NCBI GenBank assembly: GCA_944391055.1
Contig: CALXSF010000007.1
Location: 1 to 64,000, forward strand
Direction of reading: 5' to 3'
From: an uncultured Kiritimatiellota bacterium
Lineage (GTDB): Bacteria; Verrucomicrobiota; Kiritimatiellia; RFP12; DVOR01
Length of the DNA: 64,000 bases
Shown here: piece after piece, positions 44,729 to 53,210 of the stretch
How positions within the stretch are numbered: the stretch's first letter is position 1
Layout of the letters: every line of letters begins with the position of its first letter
Made by a program: the position numbers and the translations under genes
The notes under the pieces: generated by a model
What the model saw: the letters and a program-made list of their open reading frames with translations, nothing else
The model's database searches: none
Told to the model about the DNA's origin: nothing

Positions 44729-46192
44729 TCAGTCGATGAGGCCGGCCAGGCGCGGGATCCACTCAGAGAGCGGCGCCCAGTAGGTGATGACCATGAGGGC
44801 CACGAACATGGCGATGAAGAAGGGGATGGCCTTGACGGTCACCCTGGCGATGGTCGTCTTGCCCACGCCGCAGCCGATGAAGAGGCAGGTGCCCACCGGC
44901 GGCGTGCAGAGGCCGATGCACAGGTTGGCGATCATGATGATGCCGAAGTGCAGGGGGGTGACGCCAAGCGTCTTCGCCACGGGCAGGAGGATGGGCGTGA
45001 AGATGAGGATGGCCGGGGTCATGTCCATGAAGAAGCCGACCACGAGCAGGAGCAGGTTGATGATGAGCAGCACGCCCACGGGCCCGATGTCCAGGCTCGT
45101 GAGGAAGCCCGAGACGGTGGCCGGGATGTTGGCCATCGTCAGGATCCAGCTCATGGCGTTGGAGGAGCCCACAAGGAGCATGACAACGGCGGTGGTGATG
45201 CCCGTCTGCAGGCAGATGTCCGGCAGGTCGCGAAGCGGGATCTCGCGGTAGCACCACACCGTCAGCACGAAGGCGTAGGCCACGGCGACGGCCGAGGCCT
45301 CGGTGGCCGTGAAGACCCCCTCGAGGATGCCGCCCAGGATGATCACGACCAGGAGCAGGCTCGGGAGCGCGCCCCACCAGACCTCCCGCTCGCCCGCGCG
45401 GCACCAGCCCACGATCAGCGCGAAGGCCTTGGTGGCGATGAGCGCGCCGACTGCGAGCATCACGCCCGTGCCAAGCCCCCACAGCAGCCAGCCCGCCGCC
45501 AACGCCGCCAGGCAGAGCGCGCGCAGCGCCCAAAGCGCCCTCTTCACCTTGCCCGGCAGAGGCGCGAGGGTCGGCGCGGCGGCCCGCCCGTACCCATTCT
45601 TCCAGGCGACGATGCCGGCGGCGACCATGATGCAGACGCCCACCAGGATGCCCGGCAGGATGCCCGCCAGGAACATGGCGGCGATGGAGACCGACCCCGC
45701 GGCCACGGAGTAGACGATCATGCAGTTGGAGGGCGGGATCAGCAGGCCCGTCGTCGCCGCCGTCGCCGTCAGCGCCACGTTGAAGTCGCGGTCATAGCCC
45801 TTCTTGTTCATTTCGGGGATCATGAAGCCGCCGATGGAGGAGACCGCCGCCGCCGCCGAGCCCGAGATGGAGCCGAAAAGCATGCAGGTGAGCGTGTTCG
45901 CGTAGGCCAAGCCGCCGGGCAGGCGCCCCATGTAGTGCTGGGCGAAGTCGATGAGCCGCCGCGCCAGGCCGCCGCGCCCCATCAGATACCCCGCGAAGAC
46001 GAAGAACGGGATGGCCAGCAGCGGGAAGCTGTCGGTGCCGTTGGCCATCCGCTGGGCCACCATCAGCGGCGCGTCGCCGCTCATCGAGAGGATGGCCGCG
46101 AAGCTGGAGAGCGCGATGGCCACGCACACCGGCGTGTTGATCAGCAGCAGCGCGAAGAAGGAAACCACCAGAATGGGAATCACCGGATCCAT
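44729..46192 (-). CDS. TRAP transporter large membrane subunit (DctM/UxaM type)
   Basis: Ion-coupled translocation subunit of a tripartite ATP-independent periplasmic transporter. It has 487 residues with about 12-13 hydrophobic segments; FFALLLINTPVCVAIALSS opens it, PFFVFAGYLMGRGGLARRL and FGSISGSAAAAVSSIGGFMIPEM are the conserved DctM elements. The C-terminus has TPPVGTCLFIGCGVGK. It is longer than usual (about 430) because of an insertion of roughly 60 residues near 200-260 containing extra hydrophobic segments. dctQ ends three bases upstream. Confidence 0.93.
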   Translation of the reverse strand: MDPVIPILVVSFFALLLINTPVCVAIALSSFAAILSMSGDAPLMVAQRMANGTDSFPLLAIPFFVFAGYLMGRGGLARRLIDFAQHYMGRLPGGLAYANTLTCMLFGSISGSAAAAVSSIGGFMIPEMNKKGYDRDFNVALTATAATTGLLIPPSNCMIVYSVAAGSVSIAAMFLAGILPGILVGVCIMVAAGIVAWKNGYGRAAAPTLAPLPGKVKRALWALRALCLAALAAGWLLWGLGTGVMLAVGALIATKAFALIVGWCRAGEREVWWGALPSLLLVVIILGGILEGVFTATEASAVAVAYAFVLTVWCYREIPLRDLPDICLQTGITTAVVMLLVGSSNAMSWILTMANIPATVSGFLTSLDIGPVGVLLIINLLLLVVGFFMDMTPAILIFTPILLPVAKTLGVTPLHFGIIMIANLCIGLCTPPVGTCLFIGCGVGKTTIARVTVKAIPFFIAMFVALMVITYWAPLSEWIPRLAGLID

Positions 46193-46195
46193 GCC

Positions 46196-46711
46196 TCAGC
46201 CCTCCGATTGCGTCATCGCGCCCAGTTTCTCCGCCGGCGTGCGCAGGATGTCCGCCAGCGTCTCCAACGCGAAGAGCGCCACGAAAGCCCCGCCGATGGG
46301 AACCGCCAGATACTGCACGCCGCGCGGCAGCCACGGCAGCGTGGCCAGGTTGTTGCCCATCTGCGCCATCGCCATCCGCCACCCGCCGCCGACCAGCACG
46401 AGCAGCGCGAAGGCCAGGATCAGCAGCTGCACCACGACCGCCCCCGCCTTGCGCGCCGACGGGTCGAACTTCGCCACCAGGAAATCCACCCCCAGGTGCG
46501 CCTTCGCCTCGAAGGCCAGCGCCCCGCCGAGGAACGACGTCCACACCAGCAGGAAGCGCGCCGCCTCGTCCGTGTACGGCGCCTGGCTCCCCAGCACGAA
46601 GCGCGAGAAGACGCCCCACAGCACGTCCACCGTCATCAGCGCCACCAGCGCGATCACCACCCACCGCAACAGCGCCACGCTCCCGTGGCGCGCCAGACTC
46701 GCCAGCCGCAT
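46196..46711 (-). CDS. TRAP transporter small membrane subunit (DctQ type)
   Basis: A 171-residue membrane protein with four hydrophobic segments and the DctQ signature FLLVWTSFLGGALAFEAKAHLGVD. The ATG overlaps the dctP stop and an AGGAGGTGA ribosome site lies in the end of dctP, which fixes the start. It forms the membrane complex with the large subunit that receives ligand from DctP. Confidence 0.93.
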   Translation of the reverse strand: MRLASLARHGSVALLRWVVIALVALMTVDVLWGVFSRFVLGSQAPYTDEAARFLLVWTSFLGGALAFEAKAHLGVDFLVAKFDPSARKAGAVVVQLLILAFALLVLVGGGWRMAMAQMGNNLATLPWLPRGVQYLAVPIGGAFVALFALETLADILRTPAEKLGAMTQSEG

Positions 46712-47736
46712 CACTTCACCTCCTGGATGGCGTCGTACAACGCCCTGATGTTCGCGTACTTCTCCAAGTCGATCACGCCCGCGCAGGCCTTCCGGAAGCT
46801 CTCCACGTCCGGATGTTCCAGGATCTCCACCCCGTGCTCCTTCAGGAAGTCCATCGATTCCTTCTGCGCCTGGGCCCAGAGTTTGCGCTCCTCGGCCTGG
46901 GACTCCTCGGCCGCCTGGCGCACCCACGCGCGCTCCTGCTCGGAGAGCAGATCCCAGCCCTTCGTCGAGAAGACCAGCATGTCCGGCAGCCGCTGGTGCT
47001 CCGTCAGCGAGAAGAACTTGGCCACCTCGAAGTGGCGGCTGGTGACGAACGAGGGCGGGTTGTTCTCCGCCGCGTCCACCGTCCCCTGCTGGAGGGCCGT
47101 GTACAGCTCGCCCCAGACCGTCGGGCACGGGCTGCCCTTCATCGCCTCGATCATGTCCAGCGCCGTCTGGCTGCTCATCACGCGCACCTTCAGCCCGTCC
47201 ACGTCCGCCACGCTGGCGACCTGCTTCTTCGTGGCGTAAAAGCTTCGCGCGCCCGCGTCATAATAGCAGAGGCCGAAGAACCCCTTCGGGCGCCCCTTCT
47301 CCAAGATGTCCTTGCCGATGGGGCCGTTCAGCACCTTCCAGAGATGCGCATCGTCGCGGAAGAGATAAGGGATGCCGAAGACCCGCGCCTCGGGGAAGTG
47401 CTCCTCCAGCGCGGCCGTCGAGACCTTCGTCATCGCCAGTTGCCCCGCCTGCACCTGCTCCAGCGTCTCGATCTCGCCCCCCATCACCGCGTTCGGATAA
47501 AGATCCATCCGCAGCTTGCCGCCCGAGAGCTCGATCATGCGCTTGTTCATGAACTCCAGCGCCTTGTTTACGGGGTGGGTGTCCTCCAGCCCATGGGCCA
47601 GTTTCAGCACGCGCACGCCGTTCACCACGCGCGCCCCCGGCATTCCGCCGTCGTCCAGCTTCCACGCCCAGGCGCCGAAGCCCGCCACGAGGGCCGTCAA
47701 GACCCCCAGCACTCCGAATGATACCGATTTCCGCAT
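46711..47736 (-). CDS. TRAP transporter periplasmic substrate-binding protein (DctP type)
   Basis: A 341-residue periplasmic protein with an uncleaved-anchor-like or signal segment SFGVLGVLTALVAGFGAWAW. It has the DctP pattern LKLAHGLEDTHPVNKALEFM, the conserved Arg in DGLKVRVMSSQ that clamps the ligand carboxylate, and TVWGELYTALQQGTVDAAENNPPSF. This last motif is frequent in uronate-binding members, and the kdu genes behind it agree with uptake of uronic acids. The ATG at 47736 follows GCGGAGGA; an in-frame ATG 28 codons upstream lacks a ribosome site and gives an Arg-rich extension. Confidence 0.93.
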   Translation of the reverse strand: MRKSVSFGVLGVLTALVAGFGAWAWKLDDGGMPGARVVNGVRVLKLAHGLEDTHPVNKALEFMNKRMIELSGGKLRMDLYPNAVMGGEIETLEQVQAGQLAMTKVSTAALEEHFPEARVFGIPYLFRDDAHLWKVLNGPIGKDILEKGRPKGFFGLCYYDAGARSFYATKKQVASVADVDGLKVRVMSSQTALDMIEAMKGSPCPTVWGELYTALQQGTVDAAENNPPSFVTSRHFEVAKFFSLTEHQRLPDMLVFSTKGWDLLSEQERAWVRQAAEESQAEERKLWAQAQKESMDFLKEHGVEILEHPDVESFRKACAGVIDLEKYANIRALYDAIQEVK

Positions 47737-47824
47737 GACGCGACGCGTCCTCCGCTGATTGGCCCGTCGGCGCGCCGGCACCCGCCGACGGCGTCCGTTG
47801 AGGCCGCTCTCATGTTCCAATCAG

Positions 47825-47853
47825 ACTATAACGCAATCCGCCGCCCCGCGCAA
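47825..47853 (-). promoter_or_regulatory. promoter of the uronate (dctPQM-kduDI-GH2) operon
   Basis: On the minus strand TTGCGC (47853-47848), 17 bases, TATAGT (47830-47825). The leader of about 80 nt to dctP shows no obvious operator. Confidence 0.55.
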
Positions 47854-47971
47854 TCGGCGCTTGGGCCGCCCCGCCCCCTGCGTACTTTCGGACGCAGGGG
47901 CGTTCGGCGCGTCGTTCGTCGGGCGAGGCCCCGATGGCCTGGGGCCGGGCGCGCGGCCATTCCCGCGCGGG

Positions 47972-48394
47972 TCAGGCTTCGAGGAAGGTCTTGGCGTCGC
48001 GGAGCCTGGCCAGCAGACGGTCGAGCGCCACCGGGTCGGGGAGCGGGTCAAGGGGAATCTTCGCCAAGAGGCCGAGATCGAGCGAGTCGTGGTCGACCGC
48101 GATGTTGGCGATGGCCACGCCCGGCGGGAGGAACTCCGCGGCGTTGAGCAGGGCCAGGATGTCCTCCGGCGTGCGCGGCGGCGGCAGGCGCAGCGGCACG
48201 GCCAGCGTGAGCGTGTCGCCGGAGATGGGCGGCTCGGGGTCGTGCGCCAGCGTGAGCGCGGCATGGCCCAGCGTGGGGTGGGGGAGGTCCCAGATGCGCA
48301 GGTCGGGATCCTGCAGGACGGGGACGGCGGCGGGGAAACGGGCGGCGATCCAGGCCTGCGTGGCGGGGAGGGCGTGTTCGAGGGGCGTGCTCAT
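47972..48394 (-). CDS. small hypothetical protein
   Basis: A 140-residue acidic, probably cytoplasmic protein without signal or membrane segment. It alternates predicted helices and strands, with LRIWDLPHPTLGHAALTLAHD and TLTLAVPLRLPPPRTPEDILALLNAA as the most distinct parts; the layout recalls small chaperone-like YbjN/type III-chaperone folds but I cannot assign it. The start overlaps the stop of the GHL10 gene, so it is the third gene of the infA unit. Confidence 0.6.
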   Translation of the reverse strand: MSTPLEHALPATQAWIAARFPAAVPVLQDPDLRIWDLPHPTLGHAALTLAHDPEPPISGDTLTLAVPLRLPPPRTPEDILALLNAAEFLPPGVAIANIAVDHDSLDLGLLAKIPLDPLPDPVALDRLLARLRDAKTFLEA

Positions 48395-50298
48395 GGTTCG
48401 GAGGCGGCGTTGAGGAGTGGGAGGATGTCGGCGCGGAGCACCTCGTCGAGGTCAAAAAGGGCGAAGCCGCGGCAACCGGCCTCGCGGGCCGCCTCGATCT
48501 GGCGGAGGGTCTCGATGGGCGAGAGGCGGCTCTCCGCGGCCGTCACCCCGATGCCGCAGACGACGCGGGCGGCCAGGCGGGGGTCGGCGGTCTGGGTGCC
48601 GAGCCAATCGCGCAGGCGCGCGGGGTCCTCGGTGTAGTTCATCGGGCAGGCGACGTCGAGGAGCCCGGTGCGCAGCCACAGCAGCCAATCCTGCCCCACG
48701 CTGTCCACGCACGCGGGATACTTGCCGTAGACGGCGGCGGAAAGGGCGACGTCGGGGGCGTTGGCGCGGAGCCAGGCGCGGACGGACTGGACGGCGTCGG
48801 TGACGCACGCCGCGCGCCAGCGCAGGAAGTCGGCCCGCCGCGCGCCCTCGGGGTCGGCGACGCAGGCGGGCCAGCCGGGCGCGGAGCCGCGCGCGGCCTC
48901 GAACCGCGCGCGGATGCCGGGCCCGAGGCTCTGCGGCAGGCCGGGGAAGCGGATGAAGTCGAGGTGAATGCCGTCGGGCCGATGGCGGCGCGCCACCTCC
49001 TGCACGACGGCGAGCAGGTGCGCGCGGACGGCGGGGTGGGTGGGGTCCAGCCAGCCGAGCGGCGTGCCGTCGGGCTCCTGGAGCGTCCACCCGCGCGCGC
49101 GGAGGGCCGCCGTGGCGGCGGGGGAGGCCGCGCGCTCGCACGAGAAGGCGAGGATCCAGGCATGGACGCGCAGGCCGTGGCGGCGCCCCGCGGCGATCGC
49201 CGCGGCCAGCTCGTCGGCCGTCCCCTTTTGCGGCAGCACGCGCGAGGGATAGAGGGCGAAGGCCGCGCCGGCGACGTTCACGTAGAGGTCGGTGACGCCG
49301 GAGCGGGCGAGCAACGCGGCGGTGCGCTCCCAGTCCCCTGGCCAAAGCCCTTGGCCGGAGTGGTCCCAGACGGCGCGGGTCTCGCCGAGGGGCGCGCGGA
49401 GGGTCTGGGCGTAGGCGCGGGCCACGAGGGCGCGGAGGTCGAGGGCGGCTTGGTAGGCTTGGGGGGCGTCTTTGGCGAGGGCGGCGCGGACGGTGTCGCG
49501 CTGGGCGCGGAGCAGGGGAAGGGCGGCCTCAAGGCGCGCGCGGGCGGGGTCGCCCGATGGCAGACGGCGCGCGCGCGCGGCCAGCTCGCCGTCGCGGAGG
49601 GGGGCCTCGGCCTCGGCGAGCGCGGCGCGGGCGGCGCGTTCCCAGATATGCGGGAGCGTCTCGGCGGCGATGGCAAGGAGCAGACGGCGCTTGCCCGCCT
49701 CGTCGCCGTCGCCCGTCAGCACGTGGGTCATCCACAGGTGGCCGCCGCGGGTGCGCCACCAGGCCACGTCGACCCGGCGGCCCCGGGCGTCGTGCCACCA
49801 AGCCAAGGGGGCGGCCGCGCCGGGCGCGGCGGGGGAGACGGCGAGGCGGTTGTCGCTGGTTTGGCGGATGCGCGCGGGCGCGCCGGCGGGGCGCCCCGCG
49901 CCGAAGACCATCTCGCGCCGACGCCCCGGTTCGCGGAGGTAGGCGCCGACGCGGAGCCCCAGCAGCCGCGCAAGCGCGTCGGAGCCGGAATAGCAGACGA
50001 CCAGGCGCGCGCCGGCGTCGCGCGCGCGGCGGATCGCGGCGAGCGTCCGCTCCGGCGGGTCGTAGCAGTCGACGAGGATGAGGAGCTTGTGCGCGCCGGG
50101 CGCGCCGAGGGCGTCGTCGGCCACCAAATCCGCCTCCACGCCAGCTTGGGCGTACCAACGGACAACGTGCCCGGCCAAGGCCTTCGCGTAGGCCCGTTCG
50201 CCGGGGGCGACCGAAAGGACGGGGTGGACGACCGCAATCTCCGCCGCCCACAAGCAGGCCGCCGGCAGGAGAAGGAGGGCGAGGAGCAGGCGGCGCAC
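48391..50298 (-). CDS. secreted GHL10-type glycoside-hydrolase-like protein
   Basis: A 635-residue exported protein: signal peptide LLLALLLLPAACLWA, an N-terminal domain (about 20-215) with a Rossmann-like KLLILVDCYDPP segment, a helical linker (about 215-310), and a C-terminal TIM-barrel of the GHL10/DUF187 family (about 315-625). The barrel shows VTDLYVNVAG, LRVHAWILAF, PDGIHLDFIRFPG with its acidic residue, and VACPMNYTED. Members are thought to act on bacterial or host polysaccharides, but activities are little known. It starts two bases after the infA stop, an odd pairing of a translation factor with a secreted enzyme. Confidence 0.82.
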   Translation of the reverse strand: MRRLLLALLLLPAACLWAAEIAVVHPVLSVAPGERAYAKALAGHVVRWYAQAGVEADLVADDALGAPGAHKLLILVDCYDPPERTLAAIRRARDAGARLVVCYSGSDALARLLGLRVGAYLREPGRRREMVFGAGRPAGAPARIRQTSDNRLAVSPAAPGAAAPLAWWHDARGRRVDVAWWRTRGGHLWMTHVLTGDGDEAGKRRLLLAIAAETLPHIWERAARAALAEAEAPLRDGELAARARRLPSGDPARARLEAALPLLRAQRDTVRAALAKDAPQAYQAALDLRALVARAYAQTLRAPLGETRAVWDHSGQGLWPGDWERTAALLARSGVTDLYVNVAGAAFALYPSRVLPQKGTADELAAAIAAGRRHGLRVHAWILAFSCERAASPAATAALRARGWTLQEPDGTPLGWLDPTHPAVRAHLLAVVQEVARRHRPDGIHLDFIRFPGLPQSLGPGIRARFEAARGSAPGWPACVADPEGARRADFLRWRAACVTDAVQSVRAWLRANAPDVALSAAVYGKYPACVDSVGQDWLLWLRTGLLDVACPMNYTEDPARLRDWLGTQTADPRLAARVVCGIGVTAAESRLSPIETLRQIEAAREAGCRGFALFDLDEVLRADILPLLNAASEP

Positions 50299-50300
50299 CG

Positions 50301-50522
50301 TCAGACCTTGTGACGGTAGATGATGCGGCCTTTGGTGAGATCGTAGGGGGAAATCTCGAGGGTGACCTTGTCGCCCGTCGCGATCTTGATGAAGAACTTC
50401 CTCATTTTGCCGGAGATGTGGGCCAAGACCTCGTGGCCGTTCTCCAGGCGCACGCGGTACATGGTGGCGGGGAGCACCTTGACCACCACGCCATTGACCT
50501 CAATCGCATCGTCGCTCGCCAT
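50301..50522 (-). CDS. infA: translation initiation factor IF-1
   Basis: A 73-residue OB-fold protein that binds the ribosomal A site during initiation. The sequence [39 protein letters not shown] and the end [13 protein letters not shown] are typical IF-1. The start at 50522 follows AAAGGAAG; a longer frame upstream is not part of the family. Downstream genes follow almost without gap. Confidence 0.97.
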   Translation of the reverse strand: MASDDAIEVNGVVVKVLPATMYRVRLENGHEVLAHISGKMRKFFIKIATGDKVTLEISPYDLTKGRIIYRHKV

Positions 50523-50568
50523 AAGTTTCGGACTTCCTTTTGTTTGGTTGCACGTGCAAACGCGCCAT

Positions 50569-50577
50569 AACATACCA
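50569..50577 (-). promoter_or_regulatory. extended -10 of infA
   Basis: On the minus strand TGG followed by TATGTT (50574-50569), with a TTGCGC 18 bases upstream as a possible -35. The leader is about 40 nt. Confidence 0.5.
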
Positions 50578-50689
50578 TCTTTCCCCTCCTTGGCGCAAAT
50601 GCGGGCAGAAGCGATGCCTCTCACGTTTTTAGCAAAGGGGAAAATCTGCGGATGTGGATATTATGTCGCGGTTGACAGGGGGCGTCTCA

Positions 50690-51943
50690 TCACTGGGCGG
50701 TGCGCAATATGGTTGTCCAAGACATTTGGAAGGAGTGGAGGCCCTCGCCGTAAAAGGCCATGGGCGTGTCGGCCAATTCGTGACAATAGGCAATCAGCCA
50801 ACAATCGGTTTCGCCTCCTTCGTGGGCAAGTGTCATACCCTGAGATTGGGCGAAGGCCTCAAAGGCCTCGAACGTGGTCTCGTCGGTCAGTTCCAGCGCC
50901 CAATCCGCACCGTCCCACCAGCCCCGTTGTTCTCCCCAATTTGGAAAGGGACTCATGCTTCCGGCCCAATCGCTTTCCTCTGTCTCCGAAATCCAAAAGG
51001 GGTTGCGCCCGAAGCAGAGGAAAAGTCGCTCATTGCCACTTGTTTTTGTGAAGCGAATGGCGAGCTGGCGTGCGCGATTGACCTCGGTCCATTTTACCTT
51101 TGCCCGACAACAGACAGCACGATTGATCCAAGCGGTGGTACTGGGGGAGTTTGGGAGTGTTTGGCTCTGCCATAACAACGTACATTCACCGAGGGTGTTC
51201 TCAGAGAATGGGATTGGTGCATCAAGGGAGGGTGCGTATTGCCTCACCAATTCCTCTGCCAGTGTTGGGTCGTTATTGGCTGCCCCCATAAGCTCGGGTA
51301 ATCCGAAGTAGGGCGGCATGGCTTCCGCGGACTTGATTTCGATTTCGAAGGAGGCGACTTTCTCCACCATCAAGGAAAGTACGGCGCGCCGCCAAATCAG
51401 ACACTCCGCGGTCAGTTCGGAAGGGGAGTGTTTGACGTAAAGCGTCGGAGATTCGCCGGATGTGGCATTCTGCCGAAGCAGGACGCGTCGGAAACACGCT
51501 TGGGACACTGTCAGGAGGTGCTGAGTCCTTAATGGATTGCCCCATGGATCATAACCGGCGCCTTGGATGAGATTGGCGGGCTTGCCTTGCGCAAGCGGCG
51601 CCAATGGATGGCCCTCTGGCGGGGCGCCAAAGGTTTTGAACACAAAATCCCAAATTGACGCAGGGAGTGCTGAGGGGGCGCCACCGATGAACGTACCGCC
51701 CCCGGAGAAACCGTCCCAACCCCAAAGCACCTGAGTCGTCGCCTCATCTTCCGGCATCGGCAACGATTCCAGTTCCGCGGGGTCGTCAATCACAAAACCG
51801 TTCTCGGTATAACGGAATGCGTCTCCGGCCTTGGAGAGCAAAAGTCCCCAAAGTCGCCATGGGATTGATGTGTCGGAAGACGCATCACCGGAGCGCGCGG
51901 AGAATGATGGTGGGCGATTGCCTGTGGTTGGCTTCATTCCCAT
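50690..51943 (-). CDS. unrecognised protein, sixth gene of the novel operon
   Basis: A 417-residue soluble protein of unknown family with no signal peptide or membrane segment. It is rich in Trp and aromatic residues (VLWGWDGFSGGGTFIGG near residue 70, GWWDGADWALEL near 355). The middle part is helical with charged stretches; ISETEESDW and SPFPNWGE look like surface loops. The start at 51943 (MGMKPTT) was chosen because GAGG lies upstream and it starts ten bases after the preceding gene's stop; a start at 52015 would overlap that gene by 62 bases. Base composition is less GC-rich than the housekeeping genes around it. Confidence 0.6.
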   Translation of the reverse strand: MGMKPTTGNRPPSFSARSGDASSDTSIPWRLWGLLLSKAGDAFRYTENGFVIDDPAELESLPMPEDEATTQVLWGWDGFSGGGTFIGGAPSALPASIWDFVFKTFGAPPEGHPLAPLAQGKPANLIQGAGYDPWGNPLRTQHLLTVSQACFRRVLLRQNATSGESPTLYVKHSPSELTAECLIWRRAVLSLMVEKVASFEIEIKSAEAMPPYFGLPELMGAANNDPTLAEELVRQYAPSLDAPIPFSENTLGECTLLWQSQTLPNSPSTTAWINRAVCCRAKVKWTEVNRARQLAIRFTKTSGNERLFLCFGRNPFWISETEESDWAGSMSPFPNWGEQRGWWDGADWALELTDETTFEAFEAFAQSQGMTLAHEGGETDCWLIAYCHELADTPMAFYGEGLHSFQMSWTTILRTAQ

Positions 51944-51953
51944 GGTTATTGCC

Positions 51954-53171
51954 TCAGGGGACGGCATTCGAGTCTGGAAGGTTCGTGAGTGAACCTTCGT
52001 ATGGGGTTGTCTCATCCGCCTCGTGGGGAGTGGTGGCGAATAGTACCTCGCTTTGGGACAGGGATGAGACGGGGGCCTCGAAAAGTTGGAGCGTTATGGA
52101 GAAATCTTGCTGGATGAGAGTGTTCCCGTTCCACCGCAGTTTGGAGGCTGTGAAGGCGTGTGTTTGCAGGCTAAGGCCGTCGCCATCCCGAACGGGGCCA
52201 AGCGTGCGACCGTTCCATGTGCGGATACGGCAAATCAACTTATGCCCTCCGGCGTCATAGCGAAGCCCGGTCACGATGTCATAGGACGTGGCAATTGTCG
52301 AGGCAAAAGGCTGATCCACAATCAGTCCGACGTGAAGTGGAATAAACGGGCGTTTGTCGTCCTCGGGAGAAATTGAGGTGTCAGGCTCCGGGAACGCACC
52401 AATCCGAACCGCACGCCAGCGCGCACCCGTAGTCGCGGAGGAACCCTCGCCACTCGGTTCGCTGTCGGTCAAGTCGTCGATTGCGTTTTTGAGCGTCAGT
52501 TCTTTGGGTATCCATGTGACATTCCCGGAGGCGTCCTTGGTTCCCTCCAGCTCCAAGACGGCATAAAGCGTACCGGTCGTGACTTCCGAGGGAATGGCGT
52601 TCCAACCTTCTGCCATATCCTTTACAAGCAGTTCATCGCCTTTCCCCCAAGTCCAGATAGGCGAATAGACTTCCCAGCTGGTTTCGGTTTCCCCATCGTC
52701 CCGTTTGGTTGTTTTGCGCCGGACTGTCCATGCCACGGGAGTTGGATCCTTGCGTTCGGGTTCGCTGTTTGGGCCCGTCGGCAACGTCAGGGCCCCGGAA
52801 ACGTAGGGAACGACGGAGGCGGTCTCGGTGGTTGCGTCGTAAGTAACCGTAGCCAATTGGATGGAAATCATCCCTGCGTCTGTCGAGGCCGCCGCTGCCA
52901 GAGTCACGGCAAGTGTCTCTGCGCCTGTCTCACTGCTTGGTTCGCCGAACAACGCGAACACGGCTTCGTCGACTTGCCCTGGGACCACATACCAATCGGC
53001 CAAAGGCGTATCCTCATCCTCGGGCGATCGTTTGGGGGTTATGGCGGGGGTCAGCGCGGATAGGTCAAGTATGTGACCGATGACGGAAGTCGCCGGAATA
53101 TAGACAATAAACCCTTCGTTCGTTGCTGAATAACGAACAGTCCATGGGAATAGGTGGGTTGAACGTCTCAT
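51954..53171 (-). CDS. unrecognised protein, fifth gene of the novel operon
   Basis: A 405-residue protein of unknown family, rich in Thr, Ser and short beta-strand patterns, lacking a signal peptide. Segments such as MISIQLATVTYDATTETASV, SWEVYSPIWTWGKGDELLV and GTLYAVLELEGTKDASGNVT alternate as in multi-domain beta proteins. Such a composition is common in phage tail or baseplate-like proteins and in surface adhesins, but no domain can be named. The ATG at 53171 was preferred to one nine bases earlier, because the strong AAGGAGG is 11 bases away from it and only two from the earlier one. GC is lower than average. Confidence 0.6.
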   Translation of the reverse strand: MRRSTHLFPWTVRYSATNEGFIVYIPATSVIGHILDLSALTPAITPKRSPEDEDTPLADWYVVPGQVDEAVFALFGEPSSETGAETLAVTLAAAASTDAGMISIQLATVTYDATTETASVVPYVSGALTLPTGPNSEPERKDPTPVAWTVRRKTTKRDDGETETSWEVYSPIWTWGKGDELLVKDMAEGWNAIPSEVTTGTLYAVLELEGTKDASGNVTWIPKELTLKNAIDDLTDSEPSGEGSSATTGARWRAVRIGAFPEPDTSISPEDDKRPFIPLHVGLIVDQPFASTIATSYDIVTGLRYDAGGHKLICRIRTWNGRTLGPVRDGDGLSLQTHAFTASKLRWNGNTLIQQDFSITLQLFEAPVSSLSQSEVLFATTPHEADETTPYEGSLTNLPDSNAVP

Positions 53172-53210
53172 TTCAATCATGCCCTCCTTGGCGCTAAATA
53201 CCGTTCATAG

